This document shows positions 9,475-18,886 of a stretch of 64,000 nucleotides of DNA, in pieces (the first letter of the stretch is position 1; every line of letters begins with the position of its first letter). The notes beneath the pieces were generated by a model. The model ran no database searches and was not told the DNA's origin. It was given only the letters and a program-made list of their open reading frames with translations. Position numbers and translations under genes: made by a program. The DNA is from G963678255 sp963678255 (lineage in GTDB: Bacteria > Cloacimonadota > Cloacimonadia > Cloacimonadales > WRIO01): NCBI GenBank assembly GCA_963678255.2, contig CAXXTW010000002.1:1674001-1738000 (forward strand). Direction: 5' to 3'.

Positions 9475-10638
9475 TTAATAGTATTCTATTTCAACTTTTT
9501 TGTTGAGTTTGTTTAATTGTTTGGCTATATCTTCACTAATTTTTGTTTTTAATCCAAATTCCTTCGGTATTCCAGGATTTTGATGAGCTGGGTTTATAGC
9601 TTGTCCAACATAAAAAGTAATTTCATCAGCAATAAGTAACTCTTTCATCAGCATATTCACGCCATCATGTTTCCGATCAAGAACCTGAAGAGGAATTTCT
9701 CTTTCATCTTTGAGCAGTTTCAGGATATTACTAATGGTTATAATGCCTTCTGTCACGAGATCAATCCCTTCAATGTAACCAATAGGTGGAATACCCGGCT
9801 TGATAGAGGCGAGATCAACACTAACTTCTTTACCAAGTATTCTCCCTACAATATTTCCAGTTGTACCACCACAAACGATCTTTTTTGTTGCACCTTTCAT
9901 AAAACGATTGATAACAAATCTGTCTAATTCCCTATTGGTAGGAGCACCTATAATAACTTTTAATCTTCTTTTCTCTCTCACCTTAATGACTGCAACGGAG
10001 GTGTCATCACCGGGTTTCCCCGCATAGAGTTGTTGAGCAATATTGGTCAGCTCGTAAGCAAGTTCATGAGCCGTGATGGGTTTTTGAATAATTCTTTCTA
10101 TAAATTCTGCTATTCTGGGTTGAGACCATCCTAAATTCCACATTCCCCCAATCCCTGCATGAACTTCTCCATCACTGAGTAAGATTAGCCAATCTCCTAA
10201 CTCTAGTGGAACTAATGCCTCTTTAATGACTTTTCCTCTGATATTGAGTTCTTCGTATTCTACGTTAAAGAGTTTATGCTTTTTGATCATAATTGCTGGT
10301 GGATTATCATATTCAACAAGATGGATCTTACCATAATTATACATTTGTGCAACTGAGAATGTGCTGTATGCAAGTTTTCGATAAGAACAGGTAGGCAATG
10401 TATCAATTAGTGTTTCAATAACATCATCTAACTCACATCCGTTTTTGAGCATGACTGATATTATTCTGGAAGTGAGTGTAGCAAGAATATTTGCTTTTAC
10501 TCCTGAACCAAGACCATCAGAAAGAATAACAGTAGAAGTTTCATGATTTACATTTGTTATTATAGAATCACCACACAATTCTTCTTGATATTTGTTTAAT
10601 TGTGCAAATGCAATTTCAAAATGTAAATTGGTTGTCAT
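9475..10638 (-). CDS. SpoIIE-type PP2C protein phosphatase of the hydrogenase cluster
   Basis: The N-terminal part (about 1-220) is a PP2C-like serine/threonine phosphatase of the SpoIIE group, with metal-site motifs LSDGLGSGVKA and LLSDGEVHAGIGG and a late GDDTSVAV. About 165 further residues form a second conserved-looking region with glycine-rich strings such as VCGGTTGN, whose function I do not know. Such phosphatases are known to accompany sensory hydrogenases in [FeFe]-hydrogenase gene clusters. The inferred role is to relay the state of the upstream sensor to a phosphorylated partner. Its start overlaps the stop of the sensor gene by one base (TAATG), which suggests translational coupling. 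No anti-anti-sigma target is adjacent; a STAS-like protein at 29165 is only a speculative candidate. Confidence 0.87.
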   Translation of the reverse strand: MTTNLHFEIAFAQLNKYQEELCGDSIITNVNHETSTVILSDGLGSGVKANILATLTSRIISVMLKNGCELDDVIETLIDTLPTCSYRKLAYSTFSVAQMYNYGKIHLVEYDNPPAIMIKKHKLFNVEYEELNIRGKVIKEALVPLELGDWLILLSDGEVHAGIGGMWNLGWSQPRIAEFIERIIQKPITAHELAYELTNIAQQLYAGKPGDDTSVAVIKVREKRRLKVIIGAPTNRELDRFVINRFMKGATKKIVCGGTTGNIVGRILGKEVSVDLASIKPGIPPIGYIEGIDLVTEGIITISNILKLLKDEREIPLQVLDRKHDGVNMLMKELLIADEITFYVGQAINPAHQNPGIPKEFGLKTKISEDIAKQLNKLNKKVEIEYY

Positions 10639-12347
10639 TATTCTTTTCCTTCTTCTCGCATGACTTTCATCAGATCAAGCAGAATAACTTTTGTTTCAGC
10701 AGTGGTTTCTCCTAAAAGCGAAGCGATTTCCTGAGCTACACGCATTTGTTTATGAATCACTTCAGTAGCATTTTGGATGGTTTTTTCTTTAAGATTGATA
10801 ATACGTTCTTTATTTCTAATTTTATGTGTTATATCAGTTACAATAGCAACATGCATCCCATCTTCTATCAGATCAAATGTTAATATTTCAAGTTCTTTTT
10901 CATATTTTTGTGAAGTCATAATAAAGGATTCTTTGTCTTTTTGTTCATGTTTGAAGATATCTAAATCAAGAAAATATTTTATATCTTTACCCTGTAATTC
11001 TTGAGAAAGAGGTAAGTTAAAAATTGTTCTGAATGCTTCATTATACTGAACAATTTGATACTGTTCATTTACTTCAACAACACCATTTGGATCTCTTTCG
11101 ATTATTTTATTAGCTCTTGATTCAGCTTTTTTTCTCATATAGGGCATGCACATATCCGGAGAAGCCATTCCTTCATACACAGCAATTGCTTTATCACGAC
11201 AAGAAAAGTATCCACAAGCTCCACAGTTTAACTCATCCTCAGGAATGTATTTACCAGATTGTTTCAATATCGAACGAATATCTTCTTCGCTCGGAACTGC
11301 CTTGTTTAAACTTCTATTTTTAAATGATCTTTCCAAATTTACTTCAATATCAGTATATTCAAAGATACCAGGTAATGTTTCATTGGATTGGGCATAATTT
11401 ACAAGGGTATTTCTCATCAATTGAGGTGAAGTTAACCCTGTGAGAGGACCTCCCAAACATCCATCTTCACAAAGCATCATTTCTATAAGATTACAATCAG
11501 TTATATCAATATCAGGATTTGATAAAAAACGTTTAGTATTATTAAAACCGGTTAAAGTAATCGCTTTTTGATTAAGGATTCCTTGATTGATATAATTGAT
11601 CAATCCTCCTTCTAAAGGATAAAGTCTTGCAGTGGCTTGTTGAATAAAATGATGATCTGTATGGTTCTGATCAAACATGGCTGGCAATATATTCTTTTCT
11701 GAAAACCATTGTTTTATATCTTCAAAAGTTAAAACATAGTCAATTGCATCTGGAAAGAGTTCAGCTTCCTGCATTTTGGAAATGCAGGGACCTACAAAAA
11801 CAACTTTCACTGGGTGATTATACTGTTTTATATAAGCACTTTTAATCAGCCTGCCGTGAGCCACCATAGGAGACACAACAGGTGCAAGATACTTAATCTT
11901 TTCAGGAAAATAGATTTCAATCATATTGACTATTGAGGGACAATCGGAAGAGATAAAAAGATGATTCTCTTTTATTATTTTTTTATAAGCTTCAACAACA
12001 TAGTAAGCACCGACACTAGTTTCTTCAACATTGTGAAAACCAAGTGTTTTTAGGGCTAATAACAATTGATTAGGAGAAAAATCGTTAAATACAGAAGGAA
12101 ATGAAGGGGCTAAAGAAACAATCACTTTTACTTTATTAGCTATCAGTTGCTTAACTTCGTCTAGCTGTGAAACGATTTGCTTTGCTCCCTGAGGACAAAT
12201 AAGCATACACTTACCATCCAAGATACATCTTTCAGGAATAATTTGAGCGTGTCCATCCTTTATTTGTATTGCTTTCACAGAGCAATGTCTCACGCATTTA
12301 TAGCAATCTTTACAATGACTGAGTTTTGTTTTTATGAAGGAATGCAT
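10638..12347 (-). CDS. Sensory [FeFe]-hydrogenase-like protein with Fe-S and PAS domains (HydS type)
   Basis: This 569-residue putative H2 or redox sensor contains, in order: two ferredoxin-type cluster motifs (12-51); an [FeFe]-hydrogenase large-subunit domain (about 72-320); a four-cysteine Fe-S domain (C375, C378, C383, C400); a PAS domain (about 415-510); and a helical tail. The three H-cluster loops are present in altered form: SSDCP (C136), VGPC (C188) and LCEDGCLGG (C293, C297). All four cysteines expected to hold the 4Fe-4S part are kept. The neighbouring proton-transfer cysteine of catalytic enzymes (TSCCP in the known family) is Asp here, which fits the sensory group rather than a hydrogen-producing enzyme. 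It overlaps the genes on both sides, so sensor, phosphatase and redox subunits form one unit. Confidence 0.9.
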   Translation of the reverse strand: MHSFIKTKLSHCKDCYKCVRHCSVKAIQIKDGHAQIIPERCILDGKCMLICPQGAKQIVSQLDEVKQLIANKVKVIVSLAPSFPSVFNDFSPNQLLLALKTLGFHNVEETSVGAYYVVEAYKKIIKENHLFISSDCPSIVNMIEIYFPEKIKYLAPVVSPMVAHGRLIKSAYIKQYNHPVKVVFVGPCISKMQEAELFPDAIDYVLTFEDIKQWFSEKNILPAMFDQNHTDHHFIQQATARLYPLEGGLINYINQGILNQKAITLTGFNNTKRFLSNPDIDITDCNLIEMMLCEDGCLGGPLTGLTSPQLMRNTLVNYAQSNETLPGIFEYTDIEVNLERSFKNRSLNKAVPSEEDIRSILKQSGKYIPEDELNCGACGYFSCRDKAIAVYEGMASPDMCMPYMRKKAESRANKIIERDPNGVVEVNEQYQIVQYNEAFRTIFNLPLSQELQGKDIKYFLDLDIFKHEQKDKESFIMTSQKYEKELEILTFDLIEDGMHVAIVTDITHKIRNKERIINLKEKTIQNATEVIHKQMRVAQEIASLLGETTAETKVILLDLMKVMREEGKE

Positions 12348-12598
12348 GGTGCCACCCTGGCTTCATCTACCAGTCTGTTTATAAATAGTTCTTTTAATTC
12401 TTCCACACTGTGCAGTGTGATTAATTCATCATCAACTTTTATATTAATCCCTTCTGAACATCTACCCATACAAAAGCTGGCTTTTAATATTATTTTTTGC
12501 TCTAAATTATAGGCAGGAATCGCTTTTTGTAGAAAATCAATAAAAAAATGTGAGCCTTTAATGTGGCAGGAACTTCCAACACATACGGTGATTTCCAT
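12332..12598 (-). CDS. Small thioredoxin-like [2Fe-2S] ferredoxin
   Basis: This 88-residue stand-alone [2Fe-2S] protein has the fold of the NuoE C-terminal half, with cysteine pairs in VCVGSSCHIKG and SFCMGRCSEG. It is the first gene of the operon. A very strong ribosome site AAGGAGGG lies just before the ATG, and its end overlaps the sensory hydrogenase gene by 16 bases. Small ferredoxins of this kind commonly head hydrogenase-sensor clusters, probably as an electron carrier to or from the sensor. Confidence 0.9.
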   Translation of the reverse strand: MEITVCVGSSCHIKGSHFFIDFLQKAIPAYNLEQKIILKASFCMGRCSEGINIKVDDELITLHSVEELKELFINRLVDEARVAPCIPS

Positions 12599-13100
12599 CT
12601 TTCCCTCCTTTTCAATTTCCCAAATCTGATAATTACTAATGCCTAAGTTGTGCCAGTGAAAGAGTAAAGCAGTAATCTATTGATAGAAAATTAGTTATAC
12701 TTTATTTGTATAGTTACTTATATGTTCAGCATAATTCGTTTGTGCGATATTGAACAGTGGGATTACGATAATGGATTAAATAGAACAGTGATTATGGAAT
12801 TATATTAAAAATTGGAATGACTCAAGAGCATTACTCTATTATATAAAATATAATCTACCGAAAAGTTAAGCTCTGATTTTTGATAAAAAAAACGTAGTTT
12901 GAAAACATCCCAGTATAGATTAGCTATTAGAACTGTGTGTGTGTTATAAAAATCTCAAAAACATCATATCTATTAGAATATTAACAGCTACAAACATAGT
13001 ATTAACTCTTCATATTATACAAACAGAATGAATGGAAATCAAATCCCTAACATTTGTTCATCAATAGATAAACCCTACATTTCAGGGAAACAATTCTTTT
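12599..13100. other. Gene-free stretch upstream of the hydrogenase-type operon
   Basis: About 500 bp of AT-rich DNA that must hold the promoter of the minus-strand operon beginning at 12598 and the end of the lipoprotein transcript. I see no convincing coding sequence and no clear sigma-70 pair. Two partial copies of GAACAGTG, each followed by a similar TTA-containing string, lie near 12753-12800; whether they bind a regulator is unknown. Confidence 0.5.
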
Positions 13101-14351
13101 CTAGATTGCCACTTTAGTGTTTGTCACAAAGTATATCTTGCTCCCGTCGGGAGACAGACTGGCAAAATCTACATTTCCTTGTCTAAATACTGTTATCTGA
13201 CACGAATTCAGATCAAGCATTTTTAAACTCCGTCCTTCAATAAAGAAGATTTTTCTTTCTAAAGGATGAAGCATCATGTGAGAAAATAAATATTGATATC
13301 CACCGCTAAAAGAATAAATCTGTCTTACTTCTCTTGACAAAGTATTGTAAGTATATAGAACACTATTCACATAGTAAACCAGTAATTGTTTGTCATAAGT
13401 TAAAAATAAAACATTAAATTTGCTATTACCTTTCAGAATGAAATTCTTCTCATTTGTTAAGAGATTATATTTAATTAAAGAAAATGATGCGTTTCCATTA
13501 GATCTGTTATGATAAACAATATTATCATAATCAAAGCAAGGGGGGCCCATTCCAACCGAATCTGAAATTGTATATTCTGTTAAGTTTATACAATTTAAAA
13601 TATGGATTTTAAAATCATTTTGGGAATTAATAAATGAATAATCCCATAACCATTCATTATTTTGGAAAAAAGAAAAATTGGTGGTCGGTATGTATCCCCA
13701 GTTTCTGGGATCTGTCACTCCGTTTTTACTGTAACAGGGAGTCAGACCTTCGATGATACTTTTTTTATTACAGTAATACAACGCCTGATACCAGGTTAAC
13801 CCATAAGCAGGATTATTATCGCCGAGTCCATCCTCTTCATTGAAATAATCATTACTCATAATAGAACGCCATTCTTTCTGGGTTTCTTTATATTTGCTGA
13901 TATATAAACTGCTTAGGGTAACAGTATGTGCCGGAAAAGCATTGTAATAAGTGCCTCCATCCATTTGAAAGGTTTCACCCTCAACAAATATCATTTCTTT
14001 GGGCACTGTTGTGTATATCTCATAGACCTGAGTGACTGTCCCGCTGGGTGTATATCCATCTAAAAAGGCTTTGGCTTTGATTGTTTTATGAACAGAAATT
14101 TCAATACTTCCTGTATAAAGATCAGAACTTTCAGTTGGTTCATTGCCATTTAGGGTATAATGGATCTCTGCTCCAGCTGTCAGACAGGTGACCGTAACTG
14201 TTTTGGTTTCTGAGTACATATTACCAGCAGGAGTCATTACCGGATTAGCAATAATAGGCTTAGGTTCAGTGGTTTTCTTATCACAGCTGATTACTAACAA
14301 ACTGGTGATTACAAAAAAACAAAGTATAAGGATTTTTAAATAGCATCCCAT
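13101..14351 (-). CDS. Chimeric lipoprotein: chitobiase-type repeat, truncated FGE domain and beta-propeller tail
   Basis: This is a 416-residue exported lipoprotein with signal peptide and lipobox (VISC, Cys 23). Residues 35-113 resemble the CHB_HEX_C-type beta-sandwich repeat. Residues 115 to about 224 are the first half of a formylglycine-generating-enzyme-like (SUMF1/PvdO) domain (MIFVEGETFQMDGG and NPAYGLTWYQALYYCNK). At about residue 225 (base 13675) this domain stops before its expected LPTEAEWEYAARGG-type core. The rest is TolB-like propeller sequence (NLLTN, SPDGSKIYFV) resembling the neighbouring lipoproteins. The upstream DNA also resembles the upstream regions of those lipoproteins. 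It therefore looks like an in-frame recombinant of two secreted proteins. The FGE half lacks its catalytic core, so enzyme activity is unlikely. Confidence 0.8.
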   Translation of the reverse strand: MGCYLKILILCFFVITSLLVISCDKKTTEPKPIIANPVMTPAGNMYSETKTVTVTCLTAGAEIHYTLNGNEPTESSDLYTGSIEISVHKTIKAKAFLDGYTPSGTVTQVYEIYTTVPKEMIFVEGETFQMDGGTYYNAFPAHTVTLSSLYISKYKETQKEWRSIMSNDYFNEEDGLGDNNPAYGLTWYQALYYCNKKSIIEGLTPCYSKNGVTDPRNWGYIPTTNFSFFQNNEWLWDYSFINSQNDFKIHILNCINLTEYTISDSVGMGPPCFDYDNIVYHNRSNGNASFSLIKYNLLTNEKNFILKGNSKFNVLFLTYDKQLLVYYVNSVLYTYNTLSREVRQIYSFSGGYQYLFSHMMLHPLERKIFFIEGRSLKMLDLNSCQITVFRQGNVDFASLSPDGSKIYFVTNTKVAI

Positions 14352-14439
14352 TACTTCTCCCCTTTTTTGTTATTAAATCAAAAGAAATATAGATTTCTGG
14401 CGTTGATGCTTATACAATCCATTCAATTTCTGATGATTT

Positions 14440-14772
14440 TTAATTAAGAGAATCATTATCTTTGAGATCTTTGATCAAAGTATTCAGATATCTGGAACAA
14501 TCAATTGTATCTGGATTTATTGGTGATACTGAGAAAAGAGTATCTGTTATTAATTTTCTATATTGAAACGAAAACGTTGTTACATTTATGATTCCAGAAG
14601 GATTTGTTGATTGAGTTTCTCCTTATTCTACGCCAGCTAAAGTCCAACTTATGGTTTGATTGTCATCTTCTATTGGAAGCCGTTCCAAAGGGATATTGGT
14701 ATAGATAGCCTGAAGACAGCTTAGAAAACTGATACACAGGGTGATACATATCATTATGTTATTAATTTTCAT
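14440..14772 (-). pseudogene. Small secreted protein gene of array copy A, interrupted by a nonsense codon
   Basis: Read on the minus strand from the ATG at 14772, this frame gives 110 codons. It starts with the same signal peptide as the 65-residue proteins at 18887 and 20556, but codon 50 is TAA (14625-14623) where the other copies have GAA. Beyond the point where the other copies stop, copy A continues about 45 codons to a TAA at 14440-14442, so it preserves what looks like the full-length ancestor. It overlaps the end of the upstream lipoprotein gene by four bases (ATGA). I infer an inactivated copy; the function of the family is unknown. Confidence 0.75.
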
Positions 14773-15786
14773 TCTTCCTCCATTATTGATTTCTTTTTTA
14801 AATTACCTGCTCTTATATAGGCAAAAAGGAGTATTTTATCTCCAGTTGGTGATAATTTTCCATATTTTGATACAAATTTTTCTCCGATACTATTTAAATA
14901 GTTTATAACTGCTTTATTATCCATTTGTCTGTACATTACTAAAAAGCCATCTGCACTGATAGAAGGATCCCCATATACGTTTGACGAGTTTATGATTGAA
15001 TACTGATAATTACTCCCATTAATATCCAACATTTCACATTGATTGTTTATGTTATAAACAAATCTTGTTTTGGCTTGGTTATGAATGGTAAGTGTCCCTC
15101 TTGGAGCCACTGATCGGATATTTCCGGTTTCAATATTTATAGCACGAATGGGATTATCTCCATAAGTATATAACAATTCTGTATCATTATTAATAAAATA
15201 CATTTCACCGAAATTGAATGTTTTAGTAATTTTATTTAATGTATTTTCTTCCAAATTGTAAATAAACAAATCATTTAAAAAAGGAATTGCCAAAAGATTT
15301 TCATTATCAGAGATCGTTATGTGAAAATAGTTTATACTTGATAAACTGTCACATAAAGTATTTTGATTATTAGTAAGCAGGTTTTTTTCAATCAAAAATG
15401 ACTTACCTGATTTTCCTCCTATATAGTACATTTTATCACTGTTTTTATTAATACAGTATGTCTCCAATACCAGACTATCAGGAACTATTTTTTTTAGTCC
15501 GCTCCCGTCAATATTCATAATATGCGTTCCATTGGTCAATTTATGTCCATCGGGAGTGAAGTTCATGTTTTCATCATAAAATAAAGGATATCCATCAGAA
15601 TTTTTTAGATAATATAGACCTGTCCCATCAATATTCATAATACCCAGAAAATAATCAGATGCATAATCTCACAAAATTCGGACAAACATTCTCAACAAAT
15701 TCGGACAAAGTTTCTTAAATATTTCGGACAGTTTTAATCACAAAAAAAACATGATATACTTCTCCTTAAAAAATGGAGGAGATATC

Positions 15787-17352
15787 ATGAAAAGTAGAAA
15801 AAATTATAAGAAGGTTAAGATGTCAGAATACAAGAAGATTTACCAACTCTATTTTAACGAGCATTACTCTTTACGCAAAATTGAAGAAATTCTTTCCATA
15901 CCAAAATCCACATTAAGCGATTATATAGATAGGTTTTTATCAATTAGGATAACAGAAGCAGAAATTAATAAGATTTCTGATCAAGAATTAAAAGAACGAT
16001 TGTTTCCCGAAAAAATATCAGAAAAAGAAACTAATAGTTATCCAGATTTCAAAACAATAGAAAAAGAACTACTTCGACCTCATGTAACACTAGCACTTCT
16101 TCATGAGGAATATTCCCATAATAATCCTCATGCTTTCAGTTATTCGCATTTTTGTAGGCTTTATACAGACTGGTCAAAATCAAAAAAAATAACCATGCGG
16201 CAACAGCATATACCAGGAGAAAAGCTTTTTATAGACTATATAGGAGATAGACTTCCAATTACAAATCCATCTACAGGGGAGATAACACAACATCCATTGT
16301 TTATATCATGTTTAGGGTTTTCCAGCTATATTTATATAGAAGTTTCTAAGAGTCAAAACACACTTGATTTTTGTAATTCTATAGTCAATAATTTGAACTT
16401 CTGTAAAGGTGTTCCCAAGTATTTAGTGCCAGATAACTTAAAATCTGCTGTCATAACAGCCAATTTCTACGATCCTAAATTTAATTTATGTTTTCAAGAA
16501 CTTTCTGATTATTACAAAACATATATTGTTCCAGCGAGAGTAAGAAAACCAAAAGATAAAGCAAAAGTAGAAAACTCTGTATTAGTTATTGAACGATGGG
16601 TAATAGCAAAACTAAGGAATATGATCTTTTACAGTATTTCAGAAGCAAATATATACATAAAAGAGTTATTAGAAAGAGTAAATACTAAAATAATGAAAAA
16701 AATCCAAAAAAGTCGTAAAGATTTGTTTATAGAATATGATTTGAAAGCATTAAGTGCTTTGCCTTTAGAACCATACATTCCGAGGTTGCTATTTAAATTC
16801 AAAGTCAAGGATGATTATCATATAGAATATCTGAATCGGTCTTATAGTGTTCCTTATAAATACATCAGATATGAAGTCATAGCTCATGTTACTAATAAAG
16901 TTATAAATATATTCTATGAGAATGTCTTGATAGCATCACATTTGTTGATTACGGAAATCAATGGGAGCTCAACAATACCAGAGCATATGCCAGTAAGGCA
17001 TAAAGAAGTTTATAATAACAATACAATAACAGATGAAGCCTTGTTAGCAAGAGCAGAGAAAATTGGAGAAAAAACATATCTATTAATTAAAGAAATCCTT
17101 GATAAAGAAATACATCCTGTTTATAAAACAAGAAGGTGTCTGGGGATTTTAAAGTCAGCAGAAAACTCAACTATAGAAATAGCAGAATACGCTTCTGAAT
17201 ACTTTATGACAATCTCTGACAAAAAGATAGGAACATATAGATTAATCATTAAAAACAAGAGTTATCTTAATGAAAAAAACAATGAAACAAGATTTTCAGA
17301 AAATTGTACAAACGAACACGATAATATTAGAGGAAAGAAGGTGTATGAATGA
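15787..17352 (+). CDS. istA: IS21-family transposase IstA
   Basis: A helix-turn-helix N-terminus (SLRKIEEILSIPKSTLSDYI) is followed by an integrase-type catalytic core. The acidic residues are visible in FIDYIGD, VPDNLKSAV and KAKVENSV. A C-terminal beta-barrel-like region completes the 521-residue protein, a normal length for IstA. The ATG at 15787 follows GGAGGAG, so an upstream in-frame ATG at 15751, which lies before that ribosome site, is unlikely to be the start. It overlaps istB by four bases (ATGA). Confidence 0.96.
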   Translation: MKSRKNYKKVKMSEYKKIYQLYFNEHYSLRKIEEILSIPKSTLSDYIDRFLSIRITEAEINKISDQELKERLFPEKISEKETNSYPDFKTIEKELLRPHVTLALLHEEYSHNNPHAFSYSHFCRLYTDWSKSKKITMRQQHIPGEKLFIDYIGDRLPITNPSTGEITQHPLFISCLGFSSYIYIEVSKSQNTLDFCNSIVNNLNFCKGVPKYLVPDNLKSAVITANFYDPKFNLCFQELSDYYKTYIVPARVRKPKDKAKVENSVLVIERWVIAKLRNMIFYSISEANIYIKELLERVNTKIMKKIQKSRKDLFIEYDLKALSALPLEPYIPRLLFKFKVKDDYHIEYLNRSYSVPYKYIRYEVIAHVTNKVINIFYENVLIASHLLITEINGSSTIPEHMPVRHKEVYNNNTITDEALLARAEKIGEKTYLLIKEILDKEIHPVYKTRRCLGILKSAENSTIEIAEYASEYFMTISDKKIGTYRLIIKNKSYLNEKNNETRFSENCTNEHDNIRGKKVYE

Positions 17353-18101
17353 GTTATCATCAAACAATCCGAAATCAAATGATGGAATTGAAGTTAAATG
17401 GAGCTTTACAGAGCTTTGAAAAACAATCAACAAACCAAAACTATCTGGAACTTAGTTTTGAAGAAAGATTAACAGATCTTTTACAATCCGAAATCCAATT
17501 TAAAAGCATGAAAAAAATTGAAAATCTATTAAAGAAATCCAGTTTAAAATATCGGACTGCTTCATTAGTCGATATCGATTTGAATCCAAAAAGAAATATT
17601 AACATTAATTTATTCAATGCTTTATCAAACTGTGAATGGGTAGTACAAGGTAAAAATCTGATTATAACAGGATCAACTGGATGTGGGAAAACCTGGCTTG
17701 CTTGTGCATATGGTAATCAAGCTATCATGAATCATATGTCTGTCCAATTTACTCGCATGAATTTCCTGACTACAGAAATAAGGAATACCAGAGCAAGTGG
17801 AAACTACCTCAATTTTATAGAAAAATTCACAAAGAATAAGGTTATCATTCTGGATGATTTATTTGTTTCAAAAATGACTTTAAATGATGAATATGAATTA
17901 CTGGAAATAGTTGAAGCTACAATAAACAAGAGCTCTTTAATCATTACAAGTCAATATGCAGTAAAAGATTGGTTTGCCCAATTTAATAATCCAACCTTAG
18001 CGGATGCTATCTTAGATAGGATTGTTCATAATTCGTATCGGTACGAATTAGTCTCAGAAATATCTAAAAGAAAAAAAGAAAATTTAATGACAAAATTCTA
18101 G
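17349..18101 (+). CDS. istB: IS21-family helper ATPase IstB
   Basis: This 250-residue AAA+ ATPase of the IstB/DnaC-like group assists target choice and transposition by IstA. The Walker A motif is GSTGCGKTWLA (about 107-117) and the Walker B motif is VIILDDLF. The start overlaps the istA stop in the typical translationally coupled way. The gene is intact, so the element looks functional. Confidence 0.96.
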   Translation: MSYHQTIRNQMMELKLNGALQSFEKQSTNQNYLELSFEERLTDLLQSEIQFKSMKKIENLLKKSSLKYRTASLVDIDLNPKRNININLFNALSNCEWVVQGKNLIITGSTGCGKTWLACAYGNQAIMNHMSVQFTRMNFLTTEIRNTRASGNYLNFIEKFTKNKVIILDDLFVSKMTLNDEYELLEIVEATINKSSLIITSQYAVKDWFAQFNNPTLADAILDRIVHNSYRYELVSEISKRKKENLMTKF

Positions 18102-18383
18102 TAAAATTATATCAAGAATTTATTGATAGTGTGTTTCTTTAGTCATTTTTTTATTGTCTTAAAAATATCGGATAAACTGTCCGAATTTTATAAGAATAGA
18201 TGTCCGAAAAAAATGAGAGTGACTGTCCGAATTGCATGAGAATAGGTGTCCGAAAAAAATGAGAATCACTGTCCGAATTCATGAGAATATACAATCAGAA
18301 GGTCTTTCATCACCATAAAACTCTTCTTTGAAACATGAAGATAATAATAAAAGACAGGATAAAAGAAATAATAGGTATTTCAT

Positions 18384-18886
18384 TTTAAATCTCCTTTCTT
18401 GAAGCTAAGCATTTCAAAATTATAGGCTTTTATAAATCCTCCTTTTTTGGATTAAATCAAAAAAATATACTATTGTTGCTTATGTATTTTCTCAATCAGT
18501 CCCATTTCCAATGATTTTTTAATTATGCCAGAATTATACATTTAATTTTATCTTGTCAATTATTTTTTTTTAACACATCAATAAATTAATATTTAATTTT
18601 ATTACTTTTTGTTTATATTTATCAAATAAAACAGCTAATTATAGTTGTATTTATTGTTTTTACTTTTTATTCAATATTATATTAATTGAAAAAATAATCA
18701 TTGAGTGCATTAATTGCCCTTAATTTAGTTACTATAACTAATCCTAAGAATTTACTATGTAAAGAAAGAGAGTTAAAACTAAGATCAAGCTCAAATCAAG
18801 TGATTATACATGCTATTAGTTAACCACATTTTGAGAACTTCTAATCACTAATATCAAAAATCTTTTGTTAATAAACTAAACGAAAA
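18384..18886 (-). repeat. Leader/spacer between array copies A and B
   Basis: About 500 bp without a gene, strongly similar to 20062-20555 and 21725-22231. It holds the upstream region of lipoprotein copy A (ribosome site AAAGGAGA just before the ATG at 18383), a conserved AT-rich block, and a conserved string AGTGCATTAATTGCCC. It presumably contains the promoter of copy A and the transcript end of copy B. No clear terminator hairpin is visible. Confidence 0.8.

Larger units (their letters stand above)
15660..18293 (+). mobile_element. IS21-family insertion sequence
   Basis: This is a 2634-bp element with TG...CA ends. The left end begins TGCATAATCTCACAAAATTC and the right end read inward begins TGTATATTCTCATGAATTC, an imperfect inverted repeat. 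Multiple internal copies of the string TTCGGACA or its complement lie near both ends (three at left, five at right), the repeated end pattern known for IS21. The flanking duplication is ATCAGA (15654-15659 and 18294-18299). It carries istA and istB and disrupts lipoprotein copy A; the uninterrupted site is seen in copy C near 21639. Confidence 0.95.
14769..18383 (-). pseudogene. Beta-propeller lipoprotein copy A, split by the IS21-family element
   Basis: The gene starts at 18383 (signal peptide and lipobox SSC as in copies B and C). It is cut after about 30 codons at 18300 and resumes at 15659 beyond the insertion, continuing to 14769. Without the element it would encode a protein of about 324 residues, matching copy C. 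The 3' fragment keeps an open frame of 289 codons with an internal ATG but has lost the signal peptide, so no exported product is expected. Its last 77 residues equal those of copy C, while its middle differs from both B and C. Confidence 0.9.

Noticed and set aside
12753..12800. Two GAACAGTG strings as a possible operator of the hydrogenase-type operon.
   Set aside because: They lie 150 bases or more from the first gene and match no regulator site I can name, so they are recorded only within the gap description.
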